Shown here: one piece after another, positions 18,337 through 28,000 of the stretch | Layout: each line of letters opens with the position of its first letter | Position numbering within the stretch: the first letter of the stretch is position 1 | Translations under genes and position numbers: made by a program | Source of the DNA: Clostridia bacterium | Lineage (GTDB): Bacteria > Bacillota > Clostridia > Christensenellales > Borkfalkiaceae | Direction of reading: 5' to 3' | NCBI GenBank assembly: GCA_017508485.1 | Contig: JAFVYV010000008.1 | Coordinates: forward strand, 1 to 55,024 | DNA: 55,024 nt | Notes under the pieces: generated by a model | The model's input: only the letters and a program-made list of their open reading frames with translations | The model's database searches: none | Told to the model about the DNA's origin: nothing

Positions 18337-19777
18337 TAATTTCTTCTAATATCTCCATAACGGTATCTTTATCATTATAAAGCCGTTTTATACCACACTC
18401 TTCTTGATATCTTTCTGCACCTTTTCCTGCAATTAAAAGATAATCGCCTTCTTTTAACATAAAAATTGCATATTCTATTGCTTGTTTTCTATTTTGCATT
18501 ACAACGTAATTTCTACTATTTTTTACAACCCCTTTTTCAATTTGCGCAATTATTTCCATTGGGTCTTCATCTCTTGGATTGTCTGAAGTTATAATGGTAA
18601 AGTCTGCATATTTACCGGAAATTTCCCCCATAATTTCACGCTTTCCTTTATCCCTATTTCCACCACAACCAAAAAGGGAGTAAACTTTACCCATACAAAT
18701 CTTTTTTAGGCTTAAAATTGATTTTTTAAGCCCGTCTGGCGTATGTGCATAGTCAACGTAAATAAATTTACCCTTTTTGTTTTTTATAAACTCCATACGA
18801 CCTTCAACACCGTTAAAGCCGTTTAGACCTTCAATAATACTATCTACGCTTATTCCAAGAATTGCAGTAATAGTTGCCGCACAAAGGGCGTTATGCACGT
18901 TATAAGTACCTACAAGGTTAAGTTTAATTTCCCTTATCTCATCAAACAAATTAATCGTAAAGGTTATATACCTTGTATTTTCTTCTACGTTAATTGCAAA
19001 AACGTCGCAAGGATTTTCTAACCCGTAACTTAAAAAGTCAGGATTTTTGTTTAATAATTCTATTCCTAGGTCGTCATCACTATTTAATAGGACAATTTTA
19101 TTAGATTTGTTTTCTAAAAAAGCCTTTTTTTGGTTTTTATAATTTTCAAAACTATTAAAATAGTCTAAATGGTCTTGCGTTACGTTAGAAAGACAAGCAA
19201 TAGTAAATTTTATACCAAAAATTTTGCTTAAGGCTATTGCGTGAGCAGAAACTTCCATAGCAACGTATTCCACCCCGTCTTTTTTCATTTCTGCAAAAAT
19301 TCTAAATAGGTCAATAGGGTCTGGTGTTGTTAAACCAGTTTCTTCTGCCTTTCCACCCCAAAAAGCACCCATTGTGCCTATTACGCCACACTTTTTACCT
19401 GCTTTTTCAAGAATATTTTTTACCATATAAGAAATAGTAGTCTTTCCGTTAGTGCCAGTTATTCCTATTATTTTCAACTCTTTTTCAGGGTTTTTATAAT
19501 AGTTTGAACAAATTAAAGAAAGGGCTTTTCTACTATCTTTTACTATTATTTGAGTAAGTGAAGTTTGAATTTTTTTAGTGGTCACAACGGCAATTGCGCC
19601 GTAATCTTTAATTTCTTTTGAAAGGTTGTGGCTATCAACCACACTTCCCCTTAAACAAACGAATAAATCGCCTTTTTCAATTGATTTTGTATCAATTTTT
19701 ATATTTTTAATATCTAAATCGGTTTTTCCTATAACTTTTACTACTTCAATTCCTTGTAATAATTCTTTAAGTTTCAT
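18329..19777 (-). CDS. murE: UDP-N-acetylmuramoyl-tripeptide synthetase (meso-DAP adding)
   Basis: Mur ligase that adds the third stem-peptide residue. The ATP loop GITGTNGKTTISYM lies near residue 105, VSAHAIALSKI near 180, and the C-terminal specificity motif DNPRDEDP near 400. DNPR is the established marker for meso-diaminopimelate rather than lysine, which fits the dapA-dapB-lysA operon in the window. The start at 19777 follows GAGG six bases upstream; a longer frame from TTG at 19792 overlaps ftsI and lacks a Shine-Dalgarno site. About 482 residues. Confidence 0.95.
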   Translation of the reverse strand: MKLKELLQGIEVVKVIGKTDLDIKNIKIDTKSIEKGDLFVCLRGSVVDSHNLSKEIKDYGAIAVVTTKKIQTSLTQIIVKDSRKALSLICSNYYKNPEKELKIIGITGTNGKTTISYMVKNILEKAGKKCGVIGTMGAFWGGKAEETGLTTPDPIDLFRIFAEMKKDGVEYVAMEVSAHAIALSKIFGIKFTIACLSNVTQDHLDYFNSFENYKNQKKAFLENKSNKIVLLNSDDDLGIELLNKNPDFLSYGLENPCDVFAINVEENTRYITFTINLFDEIREIKLNLVGTYNVHNALCAATITAILGISVDSIIEGLNGFNGVEGRMEFIKNKKGKFIYVDYAHTPDGLKKSILSLKKICMGKVYSLFGCGGNRDKGKREIMGEISGKYADFTIITSDNPRDEDPMEIIAQIEKGVVKNSRNYVVMQNRKQAIEYAIFMLKEGDYLLIAGKGAERYQEECGIKRLYNDKDTVMEILEEINE

Positions 19778-19784
19778 TTTGTCC

Positions 19785-21515
19785 TCACACAAACGGTTTA
19801 ATGTTTTTCACTTCTATAATTCTTTCAAAAATTTCTTTTGCGTAAGGAGCAGCAACCGTACTCCCGTAATATTGTCCTTTAGGTTCATCAACAATTACAA
19901 GCGCTAAATACTTTGGATTATCATAAGGAAAGTATCCAATAAAAGAAGATACGTATTTACCCGTTGCTATAACCCCGTTTTCATACTTTTGCGCCGTGCC
20001 TGTTTTACCTGCTACGCCATAACCTTCTATATACGCTTTATTACCACTACCAGAAGTTACAACGTCTAAAAGCATTTGGTTTAATATTTTAGAACTTTCT
20101 TCGCTAATAACCTTATTTTTTAAGGTTGGAACTCTTTTTTCTACTAACTTATTGTCGTTTGAATAGACGGCCTTTGCTAAATAGGGCGCATAATAATTTC
20201 CACCGTTTATAGCAGCGGCAGTTGCCGACACTAATTGCAAAGGCGTAACTGCAATAGTTTGCCCAAAACCTATTCTTGCTAAGTCAACGTTTTGCACGGA
20301 AGAAACTGGCAAAAGCATACCTTGTGATTCGCCGACAAAATCAATTCCAGTTACGCTACCAAAATTGAATTTTGTTATGTATTCATACATCTTTTCCTTG
20401 CCTAAAGCCATCGCCATATCAACAAAGATAGGGTTGCAACTATTGTTTAGTCCACCACCGATATCAAGATTTGAGTGTTTACCGTTTTTATGGTCGCTCC
20501 AACACTTAACTTTTTGTCCATCTATATAACGATATCTTGAAGAATTAAAAATATGGTTTGGAGAATACGCGTTTTTGTTCCCTTTTAGGTGTTCTTCTAA
20601 ATTTGCTGCTACCGTTATAATCTTAAAGGTTGAACCCGGTTCGTAAACGTCGCTAATCAAAAGATTTCTTGACTCAGCATTTAACTTTTCGGCATCATCT
20701 CTTGGCACTTCGTTTAGACTAAAAGAAGGTTTCATACACATACCAAGAATTTCACCAGTATTCGGGTCCATAACTATTACTTCGGCAGTTTTTGCATCTT
20801 TTTCTTTTATTGCACGGCTTAAAACGTCTTCCAAAATGAGTTGCACTTCGTAATCTATCGTAAGCATAACGTTTAACCCGTTAGTTGCAGGAATATAACT
20901 ATTCTTTCCATTAATTTCCTTACCAACAATGTCCGTTTCAGTTAAAATTTCACCATTTTCGCCCTTTAAATACTTGTTATAGTAAAGTTCAAGCCCTGTT
21001 AAGCCGTTACCGTCAATAGAAGTAAACCCTAAAACTTGTGATAAAAAATCGCCGTATTCATAAAATCTTGCGTTATCTCTTGCATAATAAACTCCCTTTA
21101 TTTCACTACTTAAAAGGTCGTTTATTCTTTCTTCAGAAATTTGCCTTGCAACAGTTATTTCAGACACGGTAGACTTTTTTATCTTTTCCAAAAAAGAGTT
21201 GTATTCTAAGTCAAAAACTTTAGACAAGACTTTTGCCGTTTCTTCCTTTGAAGAAATAGCATTTGCCCTTGCATAAACGGTATAAGTATCATAATTATCA
21301 ACTAAAACCCTACCGTTTCTATCATAAAACTTGCCCCTTTCAGCAACTACTGGTATTTCCCTTGTCCATTGGTCAATTGCCTTTTCTTGTAAACCATCAC
21401 CAGTCAAAACTTGAATATAAAAAAGCCTTACAAGTATTAATAAAAGAAAAAAGGCTATTGCGCAAAAACCTGCGAATAACCTCTTTCGTAAAATTGATAT
21501 AGATATTTGTTTAAT
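19785..21515 (-). CDS. ftsI: Class B penicillin-binding protein (FtsI/PBP2B/SpoVD type), probable non-AUG start
   Basis: Septal transpeptidase that crosslinks peptidoglycan with FtsW. It has a dimerisation domain near residues 60-200 and a transpeptidase domain with SxxK in EPGSTFKI, SxN in NNSCNP and the AGKTGTAQK box. There is no PASTA domain. The first conventional start (TTG at 21407) would remove the membrane helix. The open frame continues upstream through an uninterrupted basic stretch ILRKR and helix FCAIAFFLLLILV, and no ATG, GTG or TTG exists before the upstream stop. AGAGG at about 21524-21528 is spaced eight bases from ATT at 21515, so an ATT start (about 576 residues) is proposed. 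The start is inferred; the product is secure. Confidence 0.88.
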   Translation of the reverse strand: MKQISISILRKRLFAGFCAIAFFLLLILVRLFYIQVLTGDGLQEKAIDQWTREIPVVAERGKFYDRNGRVLVDNYDTYTVYARANAISSKEETAKVLSKVFDLEYNSFLEKIKKSTVSEITVARQISEERINDLLSSEIKGVYYARDNARFYEYGDFLSQVLGFTSIDGNGLTGLELYYNKYLKGENGEILTETDIVGKEINGKNSYIPATNGLNVMLTIDYEVQLILEDVLSRAIKEKDAKTAEVIVMDPNTGEILGMCMKPSFSLNEVPRDDAEKLNAESRNLLISDVYEPGSTFKIITVAANLEEHLKGNKNAYSPNHIFNSSRYRYIDGQKVKCWSDHKNGKHSNLDIGGGLNNSCNPIFVDMAMALGKEKMYEYITKFNFGSVTGIDFVGESQGMLLPVSSVQNVDLARIGFGQTIAVTPLQLVSATAAAINGGNYYAPYLAKAVYSNDNKLVEKRVPTLKNKVISEESSKILNQMLLDVVTSGSGNKAYIEGYGVAGKTGTAQKYENGVIATGKYVSSFIGYFPYDNPKYLALVIVDEPKGQYYGSTVAAPYAKEIFERIIEVKNIKPFV

Positions 21516-21532
21516 TTTTATTACCTCTTAAA

Positions 21533-22111
21533 TTACTTTACCATATTGTATTCATTTTGAGCAATATTGATAACGTGTTCGTCAGAAGAAATTGTGTTAT
21601 ATTCTTCTTGTAATTCTAAATACTTTGCTTGAAGCGTATCAACTTTTGCTTGTCTTGCTTGGTTTGCTGAAGACATTGATGCTAAAATGCTTGTATTTAA
21701 CACTATTAAAGCAAGAACAACTGTTACTAGTAAAGAATATACGATTAAGTAAACTTTACCCTTTGAACGAACCTTTTCGTTTTGGTCAGTTTCTTCAATT
21801 CTTAATTCAGAACGGATAATTTCACTATCTAGTTCTCCAAATTGCATTGTAGTATCGGTTGGAGTGATATCTGCTTCGTTTGGAGTATATTCTTCTACTT
21901 TGTTAGTAGATTCAACAGTTTCAACAGCAACGTCACTTTCAATGTACTTGTCGTAATTTAAAAGTCTTTCAAGATTTTCTGCCATTCTTTGTCTTTCAAA
22001 AGATGCTTCTTCAACTTGATAAGCACTATCTAAAACGTCGGTTTTTTCTAAAAGACCAACACCACCTTGCGCGTAGATTTGTCTACCCTTTTCTTGTTTT
22101 GCAGTAATCAT
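21533..22111 (-). CDS. ftsL: FtsL-like bitopic division protein
   Basis: A 192-residue protein with a long cytoplasmic N-terminal part, one transmembrane helix (about residues 120-142, YSLLVTVVLALIVLNTSIL) and a short extracellular coiled coil (QAKVDTLQAKYLELQEEYNTI) ending MVK. This architecture and the position between rsmH and ftsI identify FtsL, which activates the FtsW-FtsI complex, although sequence conservation in this family is low. The cytoplasmic tail is unusually long and acidic. The start at 22111 follows GGAGGGG, making it clearly better than the longer frame. Confidence 0.8.
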   Translation of the reverse strand: MITAKQEKGRQIYAQGGVGLLEKTDVLDSAYQVEEASFERQRMAENLERLLNYDKYIESDVAVETVESTNKVEEYTPNEADITPTDTTMQFGELDSEIIRSELRIEETDQNEKVRSKGKVYLIVYSLLVTVVLALIVLNTSILASMSSANQARQAKVDTLQAKYLELQEEYNTISSDEHVINIAQNEYNMVK

Positions 22112-22127
22112 TGTACCCCTCCGTACC

Positions 22128-23066
22128 TCATATTTTCTCAATAATTCTTAATTTTGCCGATTTTGAACGGCTATTTAACGCAAGTTCTTCTTCACTTGCT
22201 ACTATAGGATGTTTTGTAATTACGTTTACTTCTTTTCGCTTATCACAAACGCAAATCGGTAAACTCTTATCGCAAATACAATCACATTCTAAATATCTAA
22301 AGGCATTTTTAACTAATCTATCTTCTAAAGAGTGGAAAGTTAAAACAGCCATTCGACCATTTTTGTTTAACGCCCTGCCCATTTTAATAACCGTTTCTTC
22401 TAATGCAAGAAGTTCTCCGTTTACTTCAATTCTTATTGCTTGGAAGGTCTTTTTTGCAGGATGTCCTTCTTTTTGGAACTTTTTAGGGATAGATTCTTCA
22501 ATTATTTGAACTAATTCCCCACAAGTTTCTATTCTTTTCAACTTTCTTTTTTGAGAAATATTTTTTACAATACTTTTAGCAAACTTTTCTTCACCATATT
22601 CAAACAAAAGTTTTACTAAATCTTCTTCTTTATAATCGTTAACAACCGTTTCTGCCGAAAGTTTTTGGCTTCTATCCATTCTCATATCAAGTTTTTCATC
22701 TTTAGCCATATAAGAAAATCCCCTTTCCTTATCGTCTAACTGAAAACTTGAAACGCCAAGGTCTAATAAAATTCCGTCAAAACCGTCAATATTTAATTCT
22801 TCTTTTATTTTTTCAAAGTCCTTAAAGTTGCTTTTTACAATTGTAAAGCGACCTTCAAACTCTTTTAATCTTTCCTTTCCCCTTGCGATTGCATAATCGT
22901 CAAGGTCAGTTGCAATTAATTTACCGTTTGGTGCACTTCTTTTTAGTATTTCGTAACTATGTCCAGCACCACCAAGCGTTCCGTCAAAATAAATTCCGTC
23001 ATTTTTCAAGTTAAGAGCATCCATACACTCGTTTAGCATAACGGAAAAATGAACTAGTTTATTCAT
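22128..23066 (-). CDS. rsmH: 16S rRNA (cytosine(1402)-N(4))-methyltransferase
   Basis: SAM-dependent methyltransferase modifying C1402 in the ribosomal P site. 312 residues start with HFSVMLNECMDAL, followed by the SAM motif FDGTLGGAGHS near 30, DGILLDLGVSSFQLDD near 105 and the C-terminal LTFHSLEDRLVKNAF near 245. It overlaps mraZ by eight bases, the usual mraZ-mraW arrangement. Confidence 0.96.
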   Translation of the reverse strand: MNKLVHFSVMLNECMDALNLKNDGIYFDGTLGGAGHSYEILKRSAPNGKLIATDLDDYAIARGKERLKEFEGRFTIVKSNFKDFEKIKEELNIDGFDGILLDLGVSSFQLDDKERGFSYMAKDEKLDMRMDRSQKLSAETVVNDYKEEDLVKLLFEYGEEKFAKSIVKNISQKRKLKRIETCGELVQIIEESIPKKFQKEGHPAKKTFQAIRIEVNGELLALEETVIKMGRALNKNGRMAVLTFHSLEDRLVKNAFRYLECDCICDKSLPICVCDKRKEVNVITKHPIVASEEELALNSRSKSAKLRIIEKI

Positions 23067-23487
23067 CTTCTAAGCCACTTAAAACGTCTGCAACGTCGTC
23101 AAAGTTAATTTCTGCCATCTTCTTATCCCAAATTTCTGCGTTCCAAAGTTCAAACCAGTTAGTACTTTTTAAGCAAACTAAATTCTTTTCAAACTTTGCA
23201 TATCTTCTTAATTCTTCAGGAATAAGAATTCTGCCTTGTCCGTCTTCTTCGGCATCCCAACAATGTGCTAAAAAGTATCTTATTGCATCTTGTCTTTTTT
23301 TATCAAACATAGATACTTTTTTAAGTTTTTCTTTTAGTTCTTCCATCGCTTCTTCTTTAAAAACGTATAAGCACCCACCAGTACCACAAGTTATAACGTA
23401 GTTAGCGCCTAACTCTACACGGAACTTAGCAGGTATTCTCATTCTGTTTTTTGCATCTAATTGATGGCGATAAAGCCTATCGAACAT
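23059..23487 (-). CDS. mraZ: Transcriptional regulator MraZ
   Basis: DNA-binding regulator of the division and wall cluster, usually forming rings of AbrB-like domains. 142 residues with two SpoVT/AbrB repeats, each carrying a DxxxR motif: DAKNRMRIPAKFR near residue 10 and DGQGRILIPEELRRY near 87. The start at MFDRLYRHQLD matches the family, with GGGGAG about ten bases upstream; the longer frame would run into the promoter leader. GTGG boxes overlapping its promoter indicate autoregulation. Confidence 0.95.
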   Translation of the reverse strand: MFDRLYRHQLDAKNRMRIPAKFRVELGANYVITCGTGGCLYVFKEEAMEELKEKLKKVSMFDKKRQDAIRYFLAHCWDAEEDGQGRILIPEELRRYAKFEKNLVCLKSTNWFELWNAEIWDKKMAEINFDDVADVLSGLEDE

Positions 23488-23520
23488 AAAAAGAAAACTC
23501 CCCTTGTTGTTTGTACATTT

Positions 23521-23553
23521 ATAATACAACTATTTTTGACCACTGTCAACCAC
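23521..23553 (-). promoter_or_regulatory. dcw cluster promoter with overlapping MraZ boxes
   Basis: Minus-strand -35 TTGACA (23544-23549) and -10 TATTAT (23521-23526) with a 17-base spacer. Two GTGGT repeats (GTGG at 23550-23553 and 23540-23543) are spaced exactly ten bases and straddle the -35 box. This matches the known MraZ operator style of GTGG direct repeats upstream of mraZ. Confidence 0.8.
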
Positions 23554-23609
23554 TTTTTTAAAATTTTTTTTAATTTTTATCAAAAATTTTTTAAAAAACC
23601 CAATTTTAG

Positions 23610-23647
23610 ACACCAAAAACAAACTTTTAGTCCGTTTTTTGGTGTTT
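23610..23647. other. Hairpin between murI and mraZ
   Basis: Inverted repeat ACACCAAAAA / TTTTTGGTGT with a loop of about 15 bases. It may end murI transcription, but on the minus strand no clean T run follows, so its role is uncertain. The rest of the 284-base gap holds the dcw promoter and extra GTGGTC repeats. Confidence 0.4.
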
Positions 23648-23771
23648 TTAAAGAATTTTAGAAGTGGTCAAAAAGTGGTCAGTATTTTTAAAAAGTTTCT
23701 TTTTAAGAGAAAAACCCCTTATTTTTTGATTAAAAAATGGTTAAAAAAAGAAAGGTGGTCAAAAAAGGTCA

Positions 23772-24482
23772 TTAAAGGTCGTTTTTGTATTTATGGTAAA
23801 CTTTCATATTCTTTAAAAAACAGTCCCCTATAAAATAAACTTTTGGCATATGGCATTTTGATAGCAAGTTGTTTTTAATTAAATATTCTTTTAATAAGTT
23901 TGCCGTGTTAACTTCCCCACTTGTTGTTTTTAGATTGAAAGTTTTTTCTATTTCTTTTTTCAAAAAAGAATAGTGCGTACACCCTAAAACTATTTCATCA
24001 AAAATACCACTTAATTTTATATGTTCTTTTAATTTTACCTTTTCTAAAGAAAAGATGTTTTGTTCAATATCATAGGCAAAATCATTACATGCATACACCG
24101 TTAATTTTTTGCTATTTTCAAACTTTTCACTTGTTCTTTTAGTTGCTAAAAGAAGGGTCTTTTTTTCTTTATTTATCGGTGGAAAAACGCCGAATATAGG
24201 GGTGCTAAACTCTTTCTTTATTTCTTCTATAAGACAAACACTTAAGGTGTTACAGCCAAGCACAACGGCTTTTACGCCGTATTTTAAAAGCATATTTATA
24301 TTATCTTTTACTAGGGCTAAAAGTTCAGGTTTACTTTTATTACCGTAAGGGGTATTTTTATTATCCCCTAAGTAAATATAATTTTCATTTGGCAAAACTC
24401 TTTTTAATTCATTTAATACAGTAATCCCGCCTACACCACTATCAAAAACCCCTATCGGGCTATTAAAATTATTTTTTATCAT
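23772..24482 (-). CDS. murI: Glutamate racemase
   Basis: Cofactor-independent racemase supplying D-glutamate for MurD. 236 residues, somewhat short for the family (about 265). Key motifs are IGVFDSGVGGITVL near the start, YLGDNKNTPYGNKS near 37, catalytic Cys in VLGCNTLS near 75, and the second catalytic Cys in VLGCTHYSFL near 167. It lies upstream of mraZ in the same direction, fitting the wall-synthesis neighbourhood. No good sigma-A promoter is evident upstream of its start. Confidence 0.93.
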   Translation of the reverse strand: MIKNNFNSPIGVFDSGVGGITVLNELKRVLPNENYIYLGDNKNTPYGNKSKPELLALVKDNINMLLKYGVKAVVLGCNTLSVCLIEEIKKEFSTPIFGVFPPINKEKKTLLLATKRTSEKFENSKKLTVYACNDFAYDIEQNIFSLEKVKLKEHIKLSGIFDEIVLGCTHYSFLKKEIEKTFNLKTTSGEVNTANLLKEYLIKNNLLSKCHMPKVYFIGDCFLKNMKVYHKYKNDL

Positions 24483-24564
24483 AGTAAAAGATATGAAAAA
24501 TTAATTAAAAATAGTTAAACAAAAAGACATTTTTAATTAATTTGAAAATTTTGGCTAAAAATCC

Positions 24565-24593
24565 TTGATTATCTTAAATATTTATGCTAAAAT
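24565..24593 (+). promoter_or_regulatory. Sigma-A promoter of rpsT
   Basis: -35 TTGATT (24565-24570), 17-base spacer, -10 TAAAAT (24588-24593), followed by a leader of about 30 bases to the GTG start. Confidence 0.7.
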
Positions 24594-24630
24594 ACATAAG
24601 ATAAAAAAAGTCTTTAAGGAGATTATAAAA

Positions 24631-24900
24631 GTGCCAAACATTAAATCAGCTAAAAAGCGTGTATTAGTAAACAACGCAAAGAAAGAAGAAAACAAAATGA
24701 TTAAGTCTCAAATTAAAACTGAAATCAAAAAGATTGAAGTTTTAGTTAAGGAAAATAAAATTGAAGAAGCAAAAGCTCAATTATCTGTTGCTTTCAAAGT
24801 AATTGATAGTGCTTGTTCAAAGGGTATTCTTCATAAGAACAACGCTGCAAACAAAAAGGCTAAACTTTCTAAGAAAGTTAACGTTGTTGTTGAAGCATAG
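24631..24900 (+). CDS. rpsT: 30S ribosomal protein S20
   Basis: Primary 16S rRNA-binding protein of the small subunit, 89 residues, rich in lysine and alanine. The family N-terminus PNIKSAKKRVLVNNAKKEENK begins at a GTG codon (24631) preceded by AAGGAG eight bases upstream. The frame is open upstream to 24565, but that region is the promoter. It is monocistronic with its own terminator and divergent from murI. Confidence 0.95.
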   Translation: MPNIKSAKKRVLVNNAKKEENKMIKSQIKTEIKKIEVLVKENKIEEAKAQLSVAFKVIDSACSKGILHKNNAANKKAKLSKKVNVVVEA

Positions 24901-24914
24901 TTAAAATTTGCAAT

Positions 24915-24952
24915 TAAAAAAGCACGCTATTTTTTAGTGTGCTTTTTTGCTT
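24915..24952 (+). terminator. Terminator of rpsT
   Basis: Hairpin AAGCACGCTA / TAGTGTGCTT followed by a T run on the plus strand. Confidence 0.85.
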
Positions 24953-25000
24953 GTTATTTATTATTTAATATTAAACTAAACGGGTTTTACAAATTTACAC

Positions 25001-25037
25001 AAAAAAGCCATTGCTTATGCAAATGGCTTTTTATTTT
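25001..25037 (-). terminator. Terminator of the DUF4185 exoprotein gene
   Basis: Hairpin AAAAAGCCATT / AATGGCTTTTT flanked by A and T runs, between rpsT and the large minus-strand gene; it could act in both directions. Confidence 0.8.
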
Positions 25038-25041
25038 ATTA

Positions 25042-28000
25042 TTAATTAACGTTTAAGGTAACCTTTACTAATGAAGAATTATAGCAGTCGTTATATTGAC
25101 TCATCATAAAGTAAAAAGTTTTACCATCTTCACTAATCCATTTACTGCTAACGTATCCACCATAAAATTGGTTTACACCTTTTATATAGTTAGTTCCACA
25201 AGCTTCAGTATAACTACCAATCATACTGTATTCAACGCCATTTTCATCAGTATAAATTAGGTCTTTTGTATAACTTTCTTGACTTGATATCCAATTTAAA
25301 AATTTAGAATAACAATTTCCTTTACTAAACCAAATTAAATCGTCAAGAGGATAGGTGTAAACACCGTCAATGGTGTCAGCAAGTCTTACGTGTATTGCAT
25401 TATCCCCTTGTTCACTTGTTGAACCAGCAGAATAATAAACAAACATCCACTTGCCTAAACCAGCGTTATATGCAACAGAAATATTTCTACACCTACCGTC
25501 GCCATATGCAGTATCTTCTTTTAATCCTATTATATATTCTGCTTGAGCAGGGTCGCTTGTCCAAAGCGCGTTATTACTATCATCTCTACCCGCAAAATAT
25601 TCATAAGCATTAAAGTCTTCAAACCTACTCTTTAATACTCTTGCCATATAAACGTTATCGCTACCATATTGCGCTTGACCGTAGAAATAAACGTAATCTC
25701 CCGTATAATCTTGAACAGGGGTCATTTGCGTAAAGTGAAACGCAACGTGCTCATCAATTTCTTGAGCAGTAAGTCCAGTTAAATTTTCATATGCAGTAAC
25801 GTAAGTTGTTGAACTTGAAGGATAAGCCGTCCAAGTTAAATCTGTAACGCTTTCCCAAGTTAAGCCACCATCAGTTGATTTAACACAAGTAGAAAAGTGT
25901 CTACCACCGTTAGCAACGTCATCTGCGCTTTCATCTACGTCAACGCTATCAAATAAACTACCTGATGAAGTAAAGAATATATAAATTGTACCGTTAAGAA
26001 CAATACCACCGGTTGATATTCTTGAAGTTTCTTTATCGGTATCTTTACTACCTGAAGTAGACCTCATTGCAGGAGATGCAATTTGGCTTGTTTCACCTGC
26101 TAATGCTTGTTCTTTAGTAAACCAATGACCATCTTTTAACGTATTAGGTCCGTTTGAACCATCATCAGTACCCGTTAAAAATGCATCAAAAATAAGTTCA
26201 TCTTGATTTTGTTCAATTTCTTCAAAAGTAAAGCCGTCATCCATTTTAGCCATAGGCATATTTACCCATCTTCTATTTTCTTCATGCTTTACCCAATAAG
26301 AAGAACTACCATGACCATGCCCGTTAAATCCATCACCAAACATAAAATACATAACGTCTCTATCAGCGTCATAGATAGGAATACCTAGGTCGGTAGAGCC
26401 AAGATTAACTGCCTTACATAAAGCGCTGTTTGAAGACTCAAAACCCATTAAGCCGTTATAAGTATATTCCACTCCGTTTTTAACAACGGTTTTGTTATAA
26501 TACTCTTGCCAACCAGTAACAATTGACGTTTGAACTGAAGAACCGTGATTTATAGAAGAATAAATTGGCATTTTTAAGGTAAAAGCCTCATCAATAGAAT
26601 TAATAGCGCTTGATGGAATTGAATAACCTTCTATCGTTGTAGAAGGAGTTATTCTTCTACCGTTTACTAATATTGACGCACGATAATATTTTGTATCATT
26701 CTCTGCGCCGGACATAGTATAAAAACTCCAATTACTATCTACTGACATTAACTCAACAATTCCGCCCATGTCAATTGACACAGTATATGGTGCAGTATAA
26801 TTATTAAACCCTTCTTTATTGTAATAAGGATTTGCAACTGCAATTTTATCATTTAAAGTTAAATTTACAACACCGTCAATATATTTTTTGATTGATAAAA
26901 GTTCTTCATCAGTAAAACGACTATAATAGCCGTTATCATCGGCATTAAAATAGGTTTCAAGTTCTACGTTAGTCCTATCGGCAAAGGCGGCTAAAGCAAC
27001 CTTATAAACGCTTCTTGTGTTTTCAATATTGTTAAAGTCTGCATAAATATTTTTAGCACTTGCATCATTATATTTAACAGTAACGTATCCCCTGCCAGAA
27101 AACTCTCTTGCGTAGTTATATGAACGAATATTTACAATATTACCCCTAAAATAGGTATAACTACCGTCTTCGCTTTCATAGATACTTCTACCTCTAAGAT
27201 TCATCAAGTCTTCGCCTATGGTATAATTGTCAAGAATAAATTCTTCATCTAACTTATCGTTAGGCATAATCATGGTATAAAACTCAAGATTTTGCATTAC
27301 GTCCATATTTACAACGTCAAATTTTGTTCTAAATTGTAAACCTGAAATGTTATTATCACTAATAAAAATAGATGCACCTTTTACCATATCAAGTTTTACG
27401 TAACTTGCATAAAAATTACCATCGTAAATTTCAATATTTGTAAGGTCTGCCGATTCCTTAAATAAACCGTGCGTATTATTATACCAACCAATAAACTCAT
27501 ACCCTTCTTTAGCGTAAGGAACTGCATCAAACAAGGTGTTTAGATTGTCAGAAGTTGCATATAAAGTATCTTCAACGTAATAACAAAAACTATCTACTGG
27601 AATAAAAACTTTGTCGCCCTTAGTAATTGTGATAGATTTAATTTCTACTGCGTTACCTACTATACCCGTACAAACAAGTTCTATAAAACCACCGTTTTGT
27701 AAAAATGAAATTTCATCAAGTTGAAGACTTACAAAATTGTTAACTTCATTTATTTCAATTTCTTGGCTTTTTAAAATTAAACCGTCACTTGAAACAAAGT
27801 TTAATAAAACTTTTTCACTTAAATTGTTAATTTTTAGGTTAATACCTACTAAGTAATAATAGTTAAAATCTATAATGTCGTTAAAAGTCATCTTTAAAGA
27901 AATATTGCCGTCAGACATATGTTCTAATAAAAGTGCGTTTTCTTTGTTAACGTAAACACCATCTTCGCTTTGAGAAGAAACTTCTACACTCTTAACGCCA

